64,000 bases of DNA, taken from positions 124,001-188,000 of the forward strand of contig NZ_WHOD01000102.1 in assembly GCF_013141765.1 (NCBI RefSeq). Reading direction: 5' to 3'. This document shows positions 53,800 through 63,059 of this stretch, piece by piece (position 1 is the first letter of the stretch; each line of letters begins with the position of its first letter). Source of the DNA: Paenibacillus foliorum (GTDB lineage Bacteria > Bacillota > Bacilli > Paenibacillales > NBRC-103111). A program made the translations under genes and the position numbers. Under the pieces are notes generated by a model. The model was given only the letters and a program-made list of their open reading frames with translations. It was not told where the DNA came from and did not search any database.

Positions 53800-53826
53800 A
53801 GACCCACATCAACGGGATGTGGGTCT
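53800..53826. terminator. Hairpin in the divergent gap before the DUF421 gene
   Basis: AGACCCACATC/GATGTGGGTCT with 5-base loop; on the minus strand CTCTTTCTGTTTTC follows. It lies upstream of the DUF421 start and downstream of a 14-codon frame at 53893, so it could end a short leader transcript. Confidence 0.5.
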
Positions 53827-53892
53827 TAAATTTTATATTAAAAGGGGGATTACCTTCTATTATAGGCTTGATTCATTAACTTCAGATGTAAA

Positions 53893-53937
53893 TTAGATTT
53901 CATTTTGATTACAAATATCATATTCACTTGATTCCAA
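53893..53937 (-). CDS. Possible 14-residue leader peptide
   Basis: TTG start seven bases after a strong GGAGGTG ribosome site, 14 codons (LESSEYDICNQNEI), then TAA, followed by the hairpin at 53800. The ribosome site is better than that of many real genes here. Nothing else is seen in the gap 53728-54090. Confidence 0.25.
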   Translation of the reverse strand: MESSEYDICNQNEI

Positions 53938-54090
53938 CTATTCACCTCCAAATGTTCGCGTTAACTCGCCTGTCACGTTAATAAATGGAAATATTTTCTT
54001 TAAATCACAACAAAAGGTGTGTAGAGTACGTTTAACCCTATATAAACTCATTCTTGAGTTAAATAAATGGATAGAATTGAGGTATTCCTT

Positions 54091-54783
54091 ATGAAAAAGT
54101 TTATTCTAGGTTTAGTTCTCGGTGGTCTTTTATCGATAAGTACAGCGGCTTACGCTACCAATTCATTGGAAGTTCTATTGTTTCCGGTTCATTTCTTAAT
54201 TAACGGACAGTCCAAACAAGTAACTAATGGCTACACCGTTTTTAACTACAACGGAAATGCTTATGTTCCTATTCGATTTATAGCTGAAAATATGGCAGCA
54301 GAGGTTGTTTATGATGAAGCCTATAATAGAGTCCGAATTCAACAGTCTACTGCCAAATTTGATGAGCTTACACTTGCCCCATCTCCCCTTGTTACTTATG
54401 AGAAAAAGTCTAAAAATGGTGGTCTATGGAAGCAAGAAGTCCCGCTACTACAAGGTAGTGGTTGTTGGATGGGTTGTGCTGATTTCATCCCACTCGCCGA
54501 TTTAGCTAAAGTTTTTGATTATCAACCTATACCTGTCTTACAAAAATCAAGCTTAGTTATCCAATATCCGAAGGGAATGGAACCAGACTCAATAAAGGTC
54601 TTAAAGTTAGTAGGTAACGAGAAAGAGGAAAACTTAGTACGTAATAAATATGAGGAATTAAACTCAGAAAAGGGCCGCCTAGTTTTCACAGATGAACCGG
54701 GTATATATACTTTGGTTATTCGATCTACATGGGATCAATTAGAGAGAAGTGCCTCCTATGTGTTTGTAGTGGAAATAAAATAG
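54091..54783 (+). CDS. Secreted protein with copper-amine-oxidase-N-like domain
   Basis: 230 residues from ATG 54091 (GAGGT upstream). Signal peptide MKKFILGLVLGGLLSIS..AYA. One copper-amine-oxidase-N (stalk-like) domain at about 30-95: HFLINGQSKQVTNGYTVFNY, NAYVPIRFIAENMAAEVVYD, NRVRIQ. The rest is extracellular beta-rich with an unknown role and a GSGCWMGCADF segment. Common surface module in Paenibacillus. Confidence 0.85.
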   Translation: MKKFILGLVLGGLLSISTAAYATNSLEVLLFPVHFLINGQSKQVTNGYTVFNYNGNAYVPIRFIAENMAAEVVYDEAYNRVRIQQSTAKFDELTLAPSPLVTYEKKSKNGGLWKQEVPLLQGSGCWMGCADFIPLADLAKVFDYQPIPVLQKSSLVIQYPKGMEPDSIKVLKLVGNEKEENLVRNKYEELNSEKGRLVFTDEPGIYTLVIRSTWDQLERSASYVFVVEIK

Positions 54784-54810
54784 TTCCCCTCGACTGATAC
54801 AATCTCAAAT

Positions 54811-54850
54811 AAAAACCAAGCCCGCACAAGTACGGACTTGGTTTTTATTT
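54811..54850. terminator. Bidirectional terminator
   Basis: AAAAACCAAG..CCG / CGG..CTTGGTTTTT stem between the convergent genes at 54783 and 54890, with A and T runs on both sides. Confidence 0.85.
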
Positions 54851-54889
54851 GAGTAATGGCAAACTCCATCATCAACAATTTTGGATTAA

Positions 54890-55528
54890 TTATTGCTGGT
54901 TAACATGGCTTAGCGCTTTGATCCAAGCCGATGCCATCAAGGAATCCCCCAAGGTTGTCATATGCACGCCATCAGTGGTTAGATCCTTCCCTGTTTCACA
55001 CTCAAGGAACTCGATAAACGCCTCATGAGTCCGTACCAGGATTGCGTCGTATTCATCAGCCAAACGGTTAACAATGTTAACATACGGCTTTAATAAGCTG
55101 TTTCCTGTAGAGTCCGTGTACTCTTTAATGACCGTCGGCTGCATAAGAATGAGTCGGCAATCAGGCAATTGCTTCGTTTGCTCCAGCATATTCCGGTAAA
55201 CCGCTTCGAACCGCTCAGGATATACCTGATCTGCATCAGGCGAATCCAATTGGCGCCATACATCATTGATGCCTATAGATATGGAGATCCATTGGGGATG
55301 ATGATCCAGTACATCCATCCGCCATCTTTTCTCCAGATCGATAACGCGGTTTCCCGATACACCTTCATTGATTATTTTCAGTGAATGACTCGGTAATTCC
55401 ACAGTCAAATAGTCGTGCAGCATTCTAACATAGCCGTTGCCCAGCTTCAAAGGATCCTTCTTTCTCCCTTTGTCAGTAATGCTATCGCCTATAAATACAA
55501 TTCTATCCTTAGGGTTGAATGGCATCAT
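54890..55528 (-). CDS. SGNH/GDSL-family hydrolase (probable carbohydrate esterase)
   Basis: 212 residues, no signal peptide. Blocks: FIGDSITD (nucleophile Ser), INEGVSGNR (Gly), ISIGINDVW (Asn) and TTDGVHMT (Asp, His). Ribosome site AAGGAGGAGGG; the start overlaps the aldolase stop (ATGA-type). Cytoplasmic SGNH esterases of glycan loci remove acetyl groups, as in rhamnogalacturonan acetylesterase relatives. Last gene of a two-gene operon, convergent with the secreted protein at 54091. Confidence 0.9.
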   Translation of the reverse strand: MMPFNPKDRIVFIGDSITDKGRKKDPLKLGNGYVRMLHDYLTVELPSHSLKIINEGVSGNRVIDLEKRWRMDVLDHHPQWISISIGINDVWRQLDSPDADQVYPERFEAVYRNMLEQTKQLPDCRLILMQPTVIKEYTDSTGNSLLKPYVNIVNRLADEYDAILVRTHEAFIEFLECETGKDLTTDGVHMTTLGDSLMASAWIKALSHVNQQ

Positions 55529-56418
55529 TTCACCACTCCCTCCTCCTTGTAGAGCTTCACCATGCTTCGAACTTCTGCTTTTCCTAGTTCTCCCAGTGGT
55601 TGAACCGGCAATCTCGATTCTCCTGCAGGGAGACCCATCTCATTCATAACTTCCTTCAACACGCTTGGCAATGTCCCTAGCGCAAAGGAATTGCGCAACG
55701 CTCTTAATTTGCGCTGTGATAGCTCCGCTTGTTCGAGCTCGCCTTGCTTCCATAGGTCATAGATAGACCCAACAATCTCGGGGAATACGTTAGCTGTCGA
55801 TGCAATAGCACCATGCCCTCCGGCCATAAGTGTAGCCAAGATAAGCGAATCTGAGCCTGCCAACACAGCAAAATCAGGGCCGCCCATTTCAATAAATTGC
55901 AAAATGGTATCGAAGCTGCCGCTGCTATCCTTGATCCCAACAATGTTAGGCACCTTGCTAAGCTCCTCTACGCTGCGTGGATGTAGAGAGTTGCCTGTAC
56001 GAGCAGGAATATTGTATAGAATGATCGGCAGATTCGTTGCTTCTGCAACCGTACGATAATGAGCAATCAGCTCCTGCTGTGTAAACGTTAAAAAATAAGG
56101 TGTAATAACCGACAGAGCATCCGCTCCCATCTGCTCCAAGCGTACTGCCAAGGATACAGTCTCTTGGGTTGTGATACATCCTGCACCCACATAGACTGGA
56201 AGCTTGCCTCGCGCTTCTTCGATTACAATTTCTGCTACACGAAGCTTCTCATTTTCAGTTAAAGAAAAGAACTCCCCGTTAGTCCCTAAGCAAAATAAAC
56301 CGTGTACTTTGCCCTCAATCTGTCTACGAACCAATTGCCGTAAGGCGGGCTCGTCTATATTTTGGTTGGAGTCAAATGGGGTGATAAGAGCTGGAATAAT
56401 GCCTGCTGGTTTAAACAT
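55525..56418 (-). CDS. DapA/NanA-family class I aldolase
   Basis: 297 residues from ATG 56418 (AAGGAGAGATTAC upstream; the frame extends to 56469 without a site). AGIIPALITPFDSNQNID, LFCLGTNGEFFSLT (in place of GTTGE), VYVGAGCITTQE, DALSVITPYFLTF (conserved Tyr) and NIVGIKDSSGSFD (Schiff-base Lys). Full catalytic set. With the GH78 and GH43-like genes opposite, cleavage of a 2-keto-3-deoxy sugar acid from rhamnose, fucose or a uronic acid is plausible; true lysine biosynthesis is unlikely. Confidence 0.87.
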   Translation of the reverse strand: MFKPAGIIPALITPFDSNQNIDEPALRQLVRRQIEGKVHGLFCLGTNGEFFSLTENEKLRVAEIVIEEARGKLPVYVGAGCITTQETVSLAVRLEQMGADALSVITPYFLTFTQQELIAHYRTVAEATNLPIILYNIPARTGNSLHPRSVEELSKVPNIVGIKDSSGSFDTILQFIEMGGPDFAVLAGSDSLILATLMAGGHGAIASTANVFPEIVGSIYDLWKQGELEQAELSQRKLRALRNSFALGTLPSVLKEVMNEMGLPAGESRLPVQPLGELGKAEVRSMVKLYKEEGVVK

Positions 56419-56587
56419 GTAATCTCTCCTTATATACTTTAATATTTTGAAAGCTAACTTTGTAAACACGCAATTAATGAATGATCAAACCTACATTTTG
56501 CTGAAAACGCCTCCATGCTGCATCATAATAATCCAGCCCACAAGGGGAGTCAATCCACTCATTCCCTCATCAATTAGGTGTATCCGA

Positions 56588-56643
56588 CCTATTTAGTCCT
56601 GATTGGTTCCGTTATAAAGGCTAGAGTACAATCAACCCATAAT
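56588..56643 (+). promoter_or_regulatory. Promoter D: weaker copy of the shared operator/-10 layout
   Basis: Plus strand: CCTATT at 56588, GTTATA at 56611 (23 bp later), CATAAT at 56638 (50 bp from the first). Compare CCTATA, CCTATA, TATAAT with 22-23 and 48 bp in promoters A-C. It lies in the 303-bp divergent gap before the 56722 operon; I see no similar site facing the aldolase operon. Confidence 0.35.
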
Positions 56644-56721
56644 TCAGACGCGATCGCCCCCACAACCTAGGCATATAATGTAGTAATCTATTTAAAATCG
56701 TAATTGTAAGGGGCTGTCTTA

Positions 56722-57747
56722 ATGAATATTGAACCCTATTTAACACCATATAAATTAGGTAAACCTGTTCTAGTTGGTTCGGGGATACCAGGCCATTTTG
56801 ATGAACGCGCAGTTGATTGTCCATTTGTATTCCAGCACAACGACCAATTTTACATGATGTATGTTGGCTTTGATGGTACAGGTTATCAAACCGCCTTAGC
56901 TACAAGTAATGATTTGTTACAGTGGGAGCATCTCGGTATCATTCTGCGACGGAATGAAGGCTCAGGCTGGGATTCCAAAAATGTAGCCGGCACATGGATT
57001 TTGAAGGAAAATCAGTTGGATGCTCCACCAGTCCTTAAGAAATGGAACAATAAATATTGGATGGTCTATCACGCCTATCCCGATTTCGGCTACGAAGAAG
57101 GCTCCGCGAAGATAGGTATTGCCTGGTCAGAGGATGAAAGCTTGCTAGAATGGCACCGATTACCGGATCCAATTCTAACTCCAGAGGAAGGTGCGGATTG
57201 GGAGAAGGGCGGGTTGTACAAGGAATGCCTCATTGAGGCCAAAGGCCGCTTTTATTTATTCTATAACGCCAAAAATAAAAATAAAGGCAGATGGATTGAA
57301 CAAACAGGAGTTGCGTTCTCCACCGATCTGTTGCAATGGCAGCGTTATGAGCATAACCCGGTATTGAAGGTTTCACCTGATCGCTGGGACAGCGGTTTTG
57401 TCAGCGACCCTTGTATTTTGCAGCATAATAACGAATGGATCATGTATTTCTTCGGTTATAATTACAAGCAAGCTCAGGAAGGGATCGCGCTGTCCAAGGA
57501 CCTGCTGAACTGGGAAAAATATCCTGATCCAATCATCTGTGTTGGAGAAGAAGGCAGCATCGATTCTATCTTCGCCCATAAGCCATCTGTCATCACTCAC
57601 AATGGGGTTCTCTATCATTTCTATTGCTCATGCAGGCTTATTAAGGATGGAGACCGTACTATCAATTACGGCAAAGAATTCCGAACGATCAGTGTAGCTG
57701 CATCACAAGACATTTTTACATCCTTGTCTGTCACAAAGGAGACCTGA
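56722..57747 (+). CDS. GH43/GH32-like five-bladed beta-propeller glycosidase
   Basis: 341 residues, no signal peptide. Repeating blades with FVFQHNDQFYMMYVGFDGTG, WNNKYWMVYHAYPDFGYEEG, GRFYLFYNAKN, SDPCILQHNNEWIMYFFGYN and KPSVITHNGVLYHFYCSCR. Asp residues before the FVF and CIL strands and a Glu in LYKECLIEA match the usual catalytic Asp-Asp-Glu distribution of clan GH-F/J. Family GH43 is the nearest guess; GH117-, GH130- or GH137-like enzymes share the fold. Ribosome site AAGGGG. Five bp before the rhamnosidase gene. Confidence 0.8.
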   Translation: MNIEPYLTPYKLGKPVLVGSGIPGHFDERAVDCPFVFQHNDQFYMMYVGFDGTGYQTALATSNDLLQWEHLGIILRRNEGSGWDSKNVAGTWILKENQLDAPPVLKKWNNKYWMVYHAYPDFGYEEGSAKIGIAWSEDESLLEWHRLPDPILTPEEGADWEKGGLYKECLIEAKGRFYLFYNAKNKNKGRWIEQTGVAFSTDLLQWQRYEHNPVLKVSPDRWDSGFVSDPCILQHNNEWIMYFFGYNYKQAQEGIALSKDLLNWEKYPDPIICVGEEGSIDSIFAHKPSVITHNGVLYHFYCSCRLIKDGDRTINYGKEFRTISVAASQDIFTSLSVTKET

Positions 57748-57752
57748 AGAAG

Positions 57753-60470
57753 ATGTTGGTTGATGAACTGTTTGTGGAAAGTAGGCAATGCCCGCTCGGT
57801 ATAGATGTTGAACGACCTGCGCTTGGCTGGAGCTATAAGTCCGAATCGGCTCGTTCGCAAAACCAATCCGCTTACAGGATTATAGTGTCGGATAACGAGG
57901 TAAGCATCCAGCACGGAATCGGTAATATTTGGGATAGCGGTAAGGTCACGAGCAGAAAAAATGTACACATTTTATATGATGGCCCTGCTCTCATCTCTAG
58001 AACCCGCTATTATTGGCAGGTACAGGTATGGGATTCGAGCGGCCATATGACGAAAAGCGCTGTAGCCTTTTGGGAGATGGGATTGCTGACTGATAAGGAT
58101 TGGTCGGCTCAATGGATCGGCGCAGCGGATGAAGAGCAGTCCGATAATAGAGCGCTTCCACTATTCAGGTGTGAATTTGAACTTGAAAAGCCTGTCGCTA
58201 CAGCAAGAGCTTATATCTGCGGTTTAGGGCAATACGAGCTTCGCTTAAATGGAACTAAGGTCGGAGACCATGTTCTGGATCCGGGCTGGACTAATTATAA
58301 TAAAACTTGTCTCTATTCTACTTACGATGTGACCAAGGAAGTAACCGAAGGCGCTAATGCTATTGGAGTGATGCTTGGGAACGGATTTTTCAATGTTACA
58401 GGCGGACGGTACAAGAAATTTAAAGGCTCCTTCGGTTCTCTAAGATTTCTGGTTCAATTGGAGGTTACCTATACCGATGGTTCGACGGCCACGATAGCTA
58501 GCAGCCAGGACTGGCGCACCACAGCTGGGCCAATTACCTTTGCATGTATTTATGGGGGTGAGGATTATGATGCCTGCCGTGAGCCAATAGGCTGGGATCA
58601 GCCTGATTTCTTGGAGGACAGCGCATGGAAGCATGCCGCCATCGTCGACTCTCCCACTGGCCAATTGAAATCCCAGGCGCTGCATCCCTTGAAGGTTATG
58701 AAAACCTTCAAGCCGATAAGCATAACACAGCCAGCTCCCGGGGTATATATCGCCGACTTCGGTCAAAACTTCTCCGGCTGGGTTGAAATCTCCGTCATCG
58801 GTCCCAAAGGCGCTCAAATCACCTTATCCCCTGGGGAATTATTGAAGGATAACGGCTACGTCAACCAGAAATGGACAGGCTCGCCTTACCGTTTTAATTA
58901 TATAACAAGCGGTAGTGGCCTTGAGGTCTGGTCACCGCGCTTCAGCTATTATGGATTTCGTTATGTACAAATAGAAGGCGCCATCCCTGCAAAAGCGAAT
59001 GAGAATCCTACAGAGGACAGTCCTATTCTCGTACGAATTGAGGGACAAATGATCTATCCGGATACGAAAAGCACCGGAAGCTTCGAAAGCTCGGATAGCA
59101 TCTTGAACCGCACTCACGAGATCATTAACTGGGCTGTCTTGAGCAATATGAAAAGTATCTTCACAGACTGCCCGCATCGTGAAAAGCTCGGTTGGTTAGA
59201 GCAAATCCACCTAATGGGTCCTTCTGTTGCTTACAATTATCAGATTGAAGCGCTGCTGACCAAAACCATGGAGGATATTCGGGATGCGCAGCTGCCTAAT
59301 GGCATGGTGCCGACTACAGCACCAGAATATGTTGAATTTTCCGAGCAATGGCGATGCTTCCGAGACTCGGTTTCGTGGGGAGCCGCCTATGTGCTTACAG
59401 GCTGGAATTTGCTGCGCTTGTATGGCAACAGCCGCATTCTAACCGAGCATTACGATGGAATGAAGGCCTATGTTGATTACATAACCTCAGCCTCCGAGCA
59501 ATTAATTGTTACCGTTGGGCTTGGCGACTGGTATGATGTGAACGATGATGGACCCGGGTTTGCCAAAAACACGCCCATCGCTCACACCGAAACCGCCATG
59601 TTCTATCATATGGTTGATATCTTCACCCAAATAGCAAGCTTGTTGAATAAAACGGAAGAAGCTCTCCAATATAGCCATCTTCGTGATGAGATTAAGTTAG
59701 CATTCAACAAAGCATTTTTCGATCCGGTTACAACCCAATATGCTACCGGAAGCCAGACCTCGAATGCGATGCCGTTAGTATTAGGACTAGTTGATGAGGA
59801 TCACAAGGAGCAGTTGCTCTCCCATTTGATCGAGAGTATTCAACAGAACGGGTACCATACGACAGCAGGAGATGTTGGACATCGCTATGTGCTTCTGGCT
59901 CTCGCGCAAAATGGACGCTCTGATATCATTTACCAAATGGCGAAGAAAACCGATTTTCCGAGCTACGGATATCAAATTGCCCACGGAGCGACTACGTTGA
60001 CAGAAGCTTGGGATGGTCCTACCATAGGGAAATCGCAGAATCATTTTATGCTGGGACATTTGGAGGAGTGGCTTTACCGGTATTTGGCTGGAGTGGATTA
60101 TGTGTATGAGCCTTCACTCGAAACCTACAGGATAACGATTCACCCGGCATTGCCAAACGGTTTGGAAGCTGTTATTGCCGAACATCACCTTCCTGTTGGT
60201 AAAGTCCGTGTAGCGTGGAAGTGCAGCAATGATAATGGATTTACTCTTGATGTAGAGCTTCCTGCCAACTGTATAGGAGATGTTTATGTACCCGCCTCAG
60301 CTTCAAGGCCTATTACGGAGAATGGAAAATCTGTTGAAGAGACTCCAGCTCAAGGGATCGAAGCTGTAAGCTTTGAAGTCGACAGTGCACGCTTTCGCAT
60401 TGCCTCGGGGCAGTACCATTTTGCAGGCGCCCTGTCAGCTAACAGAGACTCGCTGTCTGCAAGCACGTAA
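57753..60470 (+). CDS. GH78-family alpha-L-rhamnosidase
   Basis: 905 residues, no signal peptide. N-terminal beta domains: RPALGWSYKS, RIIVSD, TRYYWQVQVWDSSG, then the rhamnosidase-N signature YICGLGQYELRLNGTKVGDH, DPGWTNYNKTCLYSTYDVT. The catalytic (alpha/alpha)6 barrel starts near DCPHREKLGWLEQ (Asp472), which is the GH78 acid region. GLGDWYDVNDDGPG and TTLTEAWDGPT follow, the latter with the probable base Glu. A C-terminal beta domain closes it. Inverting removal of terminal alpha-L-rhamnose. Second gene of the operon under promoter D. Confidence 0.95.
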   Translation: MLVDELFVESRQCPLGIDVERPALGWSYKSESARSQNQSAYRIIVSDNEVSIQHGIGNIWDSGKVTSRKNVHILYDGPALISRTRYYWQVQVWDSSGHMTKSAVAFWEMGLLTDKDWSAQWIGAADEEQSDNRALPLFRCEFELEKPVATARAYICGLGQYELRLNGTKVGDHVLDPGWTNYNKTCLYSTYDVTKEVTEGANAIGVMLGNGFFNVTGGRYKKFKGSFGSLRFLVQLEVTYTDGSTATIASSQDWRTTAGPITFACIYGGEDYDACREPIGWDQPDFLEDSAWKHAAIVDSPTGQLKSQALHPLKVMKTFKPISITQPAPGVYIADFGQNFSGWVEISVIGPKGAQITLSPGELLKDNGYVNQKWTGSPYRFNYITSGSGLEVWSPRFSYYGFRYVQIEGAIPAKANENPTEDSPILVRIEGQMIYPDTKSTGSFESSDSILNRTHEIINWAVLSNMKSIFTDCPHREKLGWLEQIHLMGPSVAYNYQIEALLTKTMEDIRDAQLPNGMVPTTAPEYVEFSEQWRCFRDSVSWGAAYVLTGWNLLRLYGNSRILTEHYDGMKAYVDYITSASEQLIVTVGLGDWYDVNDDGPGFAKNTPIAHTETAMFYHMVDIFTQIASLLNKTEEALQYSHLRDEIKLAFNKAFFDPVTTQYATGSQTSNAMPLVLGLVDEDHKEQLLSHLIESIQQNGYHTTAGDVGHRYVLLALAQNGRSDIIYQMAKKTDFPSYGYQIAHGATTLTEAWDGPTIGKSQNHFMLGHLEEWLYRYLAGVDYVYEPSLETYRITIHPALPNGLEAVIAEHHLPVGKVRVAWKCSNDNGFTLDVELPANCIGDVYVPASASRPITENGKSVEETPAQGIEAVSFEVDSARFRIASGQYHFAGALSANRDSLSAST

Positions 60471-60478
60471 CCCTAATA

Positions 60479-60529
60479 CCCCGGAAAGCGACTCTTTCAG
60501 GTATTTACCTAAGAGCCTGCTTTCCGGGG
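60479..60529. terminator. Bidirectional terminator-like hairpin after the rhamnosidase gene
   Basis: CCCCGGAAAGC / GCTTTCCGGGG outer stem (11 bp) with ACTCTT/AAGAG and AGGT/ACCT inner stems, between convergent genes. Confidence 0.7.
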
Positions 60530-60553
60530 TGTTGAACGTGAGCTGCGTGTATT

Positions 60554-62053
60554 TTATTGTTCCATTCCGCTTACTTCGCTTGACCCGCCTCTCCGTGGAT
60601 CGGCAGCACCGGATACACTGCCTGTTTCATGCGTTACCATCAAACCATGAACCCCTCCATAAAACATCGGATCGGGGTTGTAAATGACCTCATAACCAAG
60701 TCCAACCAAGCTCTGTTGCACTTCTAACGGCAGTCGGTTTTCTGTGTAAACTACATTCTGGTCAATAAAGAAGCGCGGAATTGCTAAAGCCTCTTCTATA
60801 CCGGTCTGCCTCTTAACTACGTTTTGCAAAATAATCGACAGCGTCATAGGAATCCGCTTCCCTCCAGCAGAGCCGATAACAATCGTTTGTTTGTCGCTGC
60901 GTAGAATGGTAGGACACACGTAGCTTTGAGGTCTTTTTCCAGGCTGCGGGACATTAGGAGAACTGTCGTCATTCGTAAAATTGCGCAGCTGATTGTTTAG
61001 GAAAAAACCTCCCATGCCAATGCCTGGACCGAAGAATCCACCAATCGTGTTTGTCACAGATACGCACATGCCTTCTCCATCGGATACGACAAAGTGGGTT
61101 GTATTGGCAACATCGTCCAAAGTAGTCGGGGCTTGCGATAATCCGTCCGGGTTGACGCTTGCCGCGAGCAGCTCAATCAATTCTTTACTAAGCATTCTTT
61201 GTACCGGCGGATCGCAAAAATCAGGGTCGCCCATCGTCGTCTTTCGCAGTGCATAACATTTGCCGATTATCTCTCCCCATTGATGAATATAGGGCATAGA
61301 GTCTGACGGATGCTTATGCAAATGAATGGCTTCGCTGATTTTCAAAGCTTGAACTAGCGTGACGCCGCCGAAAGGAGGCGGAGACGTAATCACATCGTAG
61401 CTGTCATATTCACTGTAGATTGGCTTCTTGACGGAAACGCGGTATTCCCGAAAGTCTTCCTCGGTCATCCCTTCAATGGCAGCAGAAATGTGACGCGCCC
61501 CATCCCCTTCATAAAATGCTACTGAGCCTCGGTCACGAACGTCCCGCATGGTTTGTGCCAATAACGGCTGTTTTAGCAGCTCTCCGGCACGTAGCGCCGT
61601 TCCGCCAGGGAACAGCTCGGGAAACCGCTCCACCACCAAGTGCTGTGCTTGCCCCAGCTGCCGCTGCAACGCTTCACCAGTGGGAACGCCTTCCTCGGCT
61701 GCCATGATAGCCGGGTTCATGATCGTCCCTATATCCATCGTTCCGAATAATTGATGTACTCGTTCCATACCTTTCACGAAACCAGGGACACCGACTTCCT
61801 CTTGGGAAATAACACCTGACATTGGCGCAACTTCCCGATAATCACACACGATCGGATCCCGCCCATCTGCTGGCAATATGAGCATGACACCTCCGCCGCC
61901 GATGCCAGAAGCGTAAGGCTCCACTACACCTAACATATATGAAATTGCAATAGCCGCGTCCACTGCATTCCCCCCTGCCCGCAGTACAGACATTCCCGCT
62001 TTCGTAGCGAGCGGATGCGCCGAACTAACGCAATACTGCCGTCCGTTACCCAT
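60554..62053 (-). CDS. ggt: Gamma-glutamyltransferase/glutathione hydrolase family protein, cytoplasmic
   Basis: 499 residues from ATG 62053 (GGGGAGGGG upstream), overlapping the ATPase end by 8 bp. SAHPLATKAGMSVLRAGGNAVDAAIA, PYASGIGGGGVMLI, GVPGFVKGMERVH, DDVANTTHFVVSD (autocleavage Thr), SVTNTIGGFFGPGI and VIGSAGGKRIP are the Ntn-hydrolase family motifs. It is shorter than E. coli Ggt and has no signal peptide. With the peptide-ABC ATPases upstream, it probably works on imported gamma-glutamyl peptides. Confidence 0.92.
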   Translation of the reverse strand: MGNGRQYCVSSAHPLATKAGMSVLRAGGNAVDAAIAISYMLGVVEPYASGIGGGGVMLILPADGRDPIVCDYREVAPMSGVISQEEVGVPGFVKGMERVHQLFGTMDIGTIMNPAIMAAEEGVPTGEALQRQLGQAQHLVVERFPELFPGGTALRAGELLKQPLLAQTMRDVRDRGSVAFYEGDGARHISAAIEGMTEEDFREYRVSVKKPIYSEYDSYDVITSPPPFGGVTLVQALKISEAIHLHKHPSDSMPYIHQWGEIIGKCYALRKTTMGDPDFCDPPVQRMLSKELIELLAASVNPDGLSQAPTTLDDVANTTHFVVSDGEGMCVSVTNTIGGFFGPGIGMGGFFLNNQLRNFTNDDSSPNVPQPGKRPQSYVCPTILRSDKQTIVIGSAGGKRIPMTLSIILQNVVKRQTGIEEALAIPRFFIDQNVVYTENRLPLEVQQSLVGLGYEVIYNPDPMFYGGVHGLMVTHETGSVSGAADPRRGGSSEVSGMEQ

Positions 62054-63059
62054 GAAGCAACACCCCTCCCCCCGCCTCAAGCGGATAGTGACAGGCCACG
62101 GAACGGCCTGATCCTGCCAACTGCAGCGCAGGCGTCTCTATTTTGCAGCGATCCTTCACGTAAGGACATCGCGTATGAAAAGCACAGCCGGATGGCGGGT
62201 TCAGCGGATTTGGTGTTTCCCCCTCGAGCACCTTCCTTTTTGTGCGAAGCTGTGGATCGGTTACAGGTGCGGATGCCAGGAGCCCTTCGGTATAAGGGTG
62301 GGCCGGATGATTCAGCAAGTCTTCCTTGTCACCGATTTCCACGACTTTACCGAGGTACATCACCGCTATCCGATCGCTGATATAAGCAACGGCCGGAAGA
62401 CCATGCGCGATAAAAATGTAAGTTAACCCGTACCGTTTCTGCAAAATAGAAAGAAGATTTAAGATCTGCGATTGAATGGACACGTCCAGTGCGGAAACGG
62501 GTTCATCGCATACGATCAATTTCGGCTTCAACGCCAAGGCTCGACCGATCCCTACTCTCTGCCTCTGTCCCCCGCTGAACTGATGAGGAAACCGGTTAGC
62601 GTAATCCGGGGACAATCCGACGGCCTCAAGCAGAGTATGCACCTGCTCCTTCAAGCTCTTCCCTTCGGCGAGTCCGTGTGTACGAAGAGGCTCGGCAATA
62701 ATATCAAATACCTTCCATCTCGGGTTCAAAGAGGAGAACGGATCTTGGAAAATCATCTGAATATCCTTGCGCTTTCGGCGCAGCTCCTCGCGTGACAATT
62801 GAGTAAGATCGGCGCCCTCAAATAAAATGTTTCCTGAAGTGCTTTCCGTCAAGTGCATGATCATATTTCCCAGTGTTGATTTCCCGCAGCCCGATTCGCC
62901 TACGATGCCAAGAGTTTCACCCTCATATACGACAAGATCAACTTCATCCACCGCTTTCAAAATTTGCGTTTGCTTTTTTACGAACCCTTTACTAATTTCA
63001 AAATGCTTGCTTAATCTCTGAATTTGTAAAATCGCTTTGCGGTTTTCCGTCGTTTCCAT
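62046..63059 (-). CDS. Peptide ABC transporter ATPase (OppF/DppF type)
   Basis: 337 residues from ATG 63059 (GAAGAGGTGAAG upstream). Walker [24 protein letters not shown], signature [17 protein letters not shown], Walker [18 protein letters not shown]-loop [11 protein letters not shown] (His replaced in position by HG, note the usual HDL). C-terminal oligopeptide domain with [14 protein letters not shown] (Cys-rich motif). Overlaps the OppD-type gene by 62 bp. Confidence 0.93.
   Translation of the reverse strand: METTENRKAILQIQRLSKHFEISKGFVKKQTQILKAVDEVDLVVYEGETLGIVGESGCGKSTLGNMIMHLTESTSGNILFEGADLTQLSREELRRKRKDIQMIFQDPFSSLNPRWKVFDIIAEPLRTHGLAEGKSLKEQVHTLLEAVGLSPDYANRFPHQFSGGQRQRVGIGRALALKPKLIVCDEPVSALDVSIQSQILNLLSILQKRYGLTYIFIAHGLPAVAYISDRIAVMYLGKVVEIGDKEDLLNHPAHPYTEGLLASAPVTDPQLRTKRKVLEGETPNPLNPPSGCAFHTRCPYVKDRCKIETPALQLAGSGRSVACHYPLEAGGGVLLHG

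Noticed and set aside
56470-56587. Copy of the shared operator facing the aldolase/esterase operon
   Set aside because: Only an ATTAGG-like half-site was found, with no partner at 22 bp and no -10 box at the right distance.
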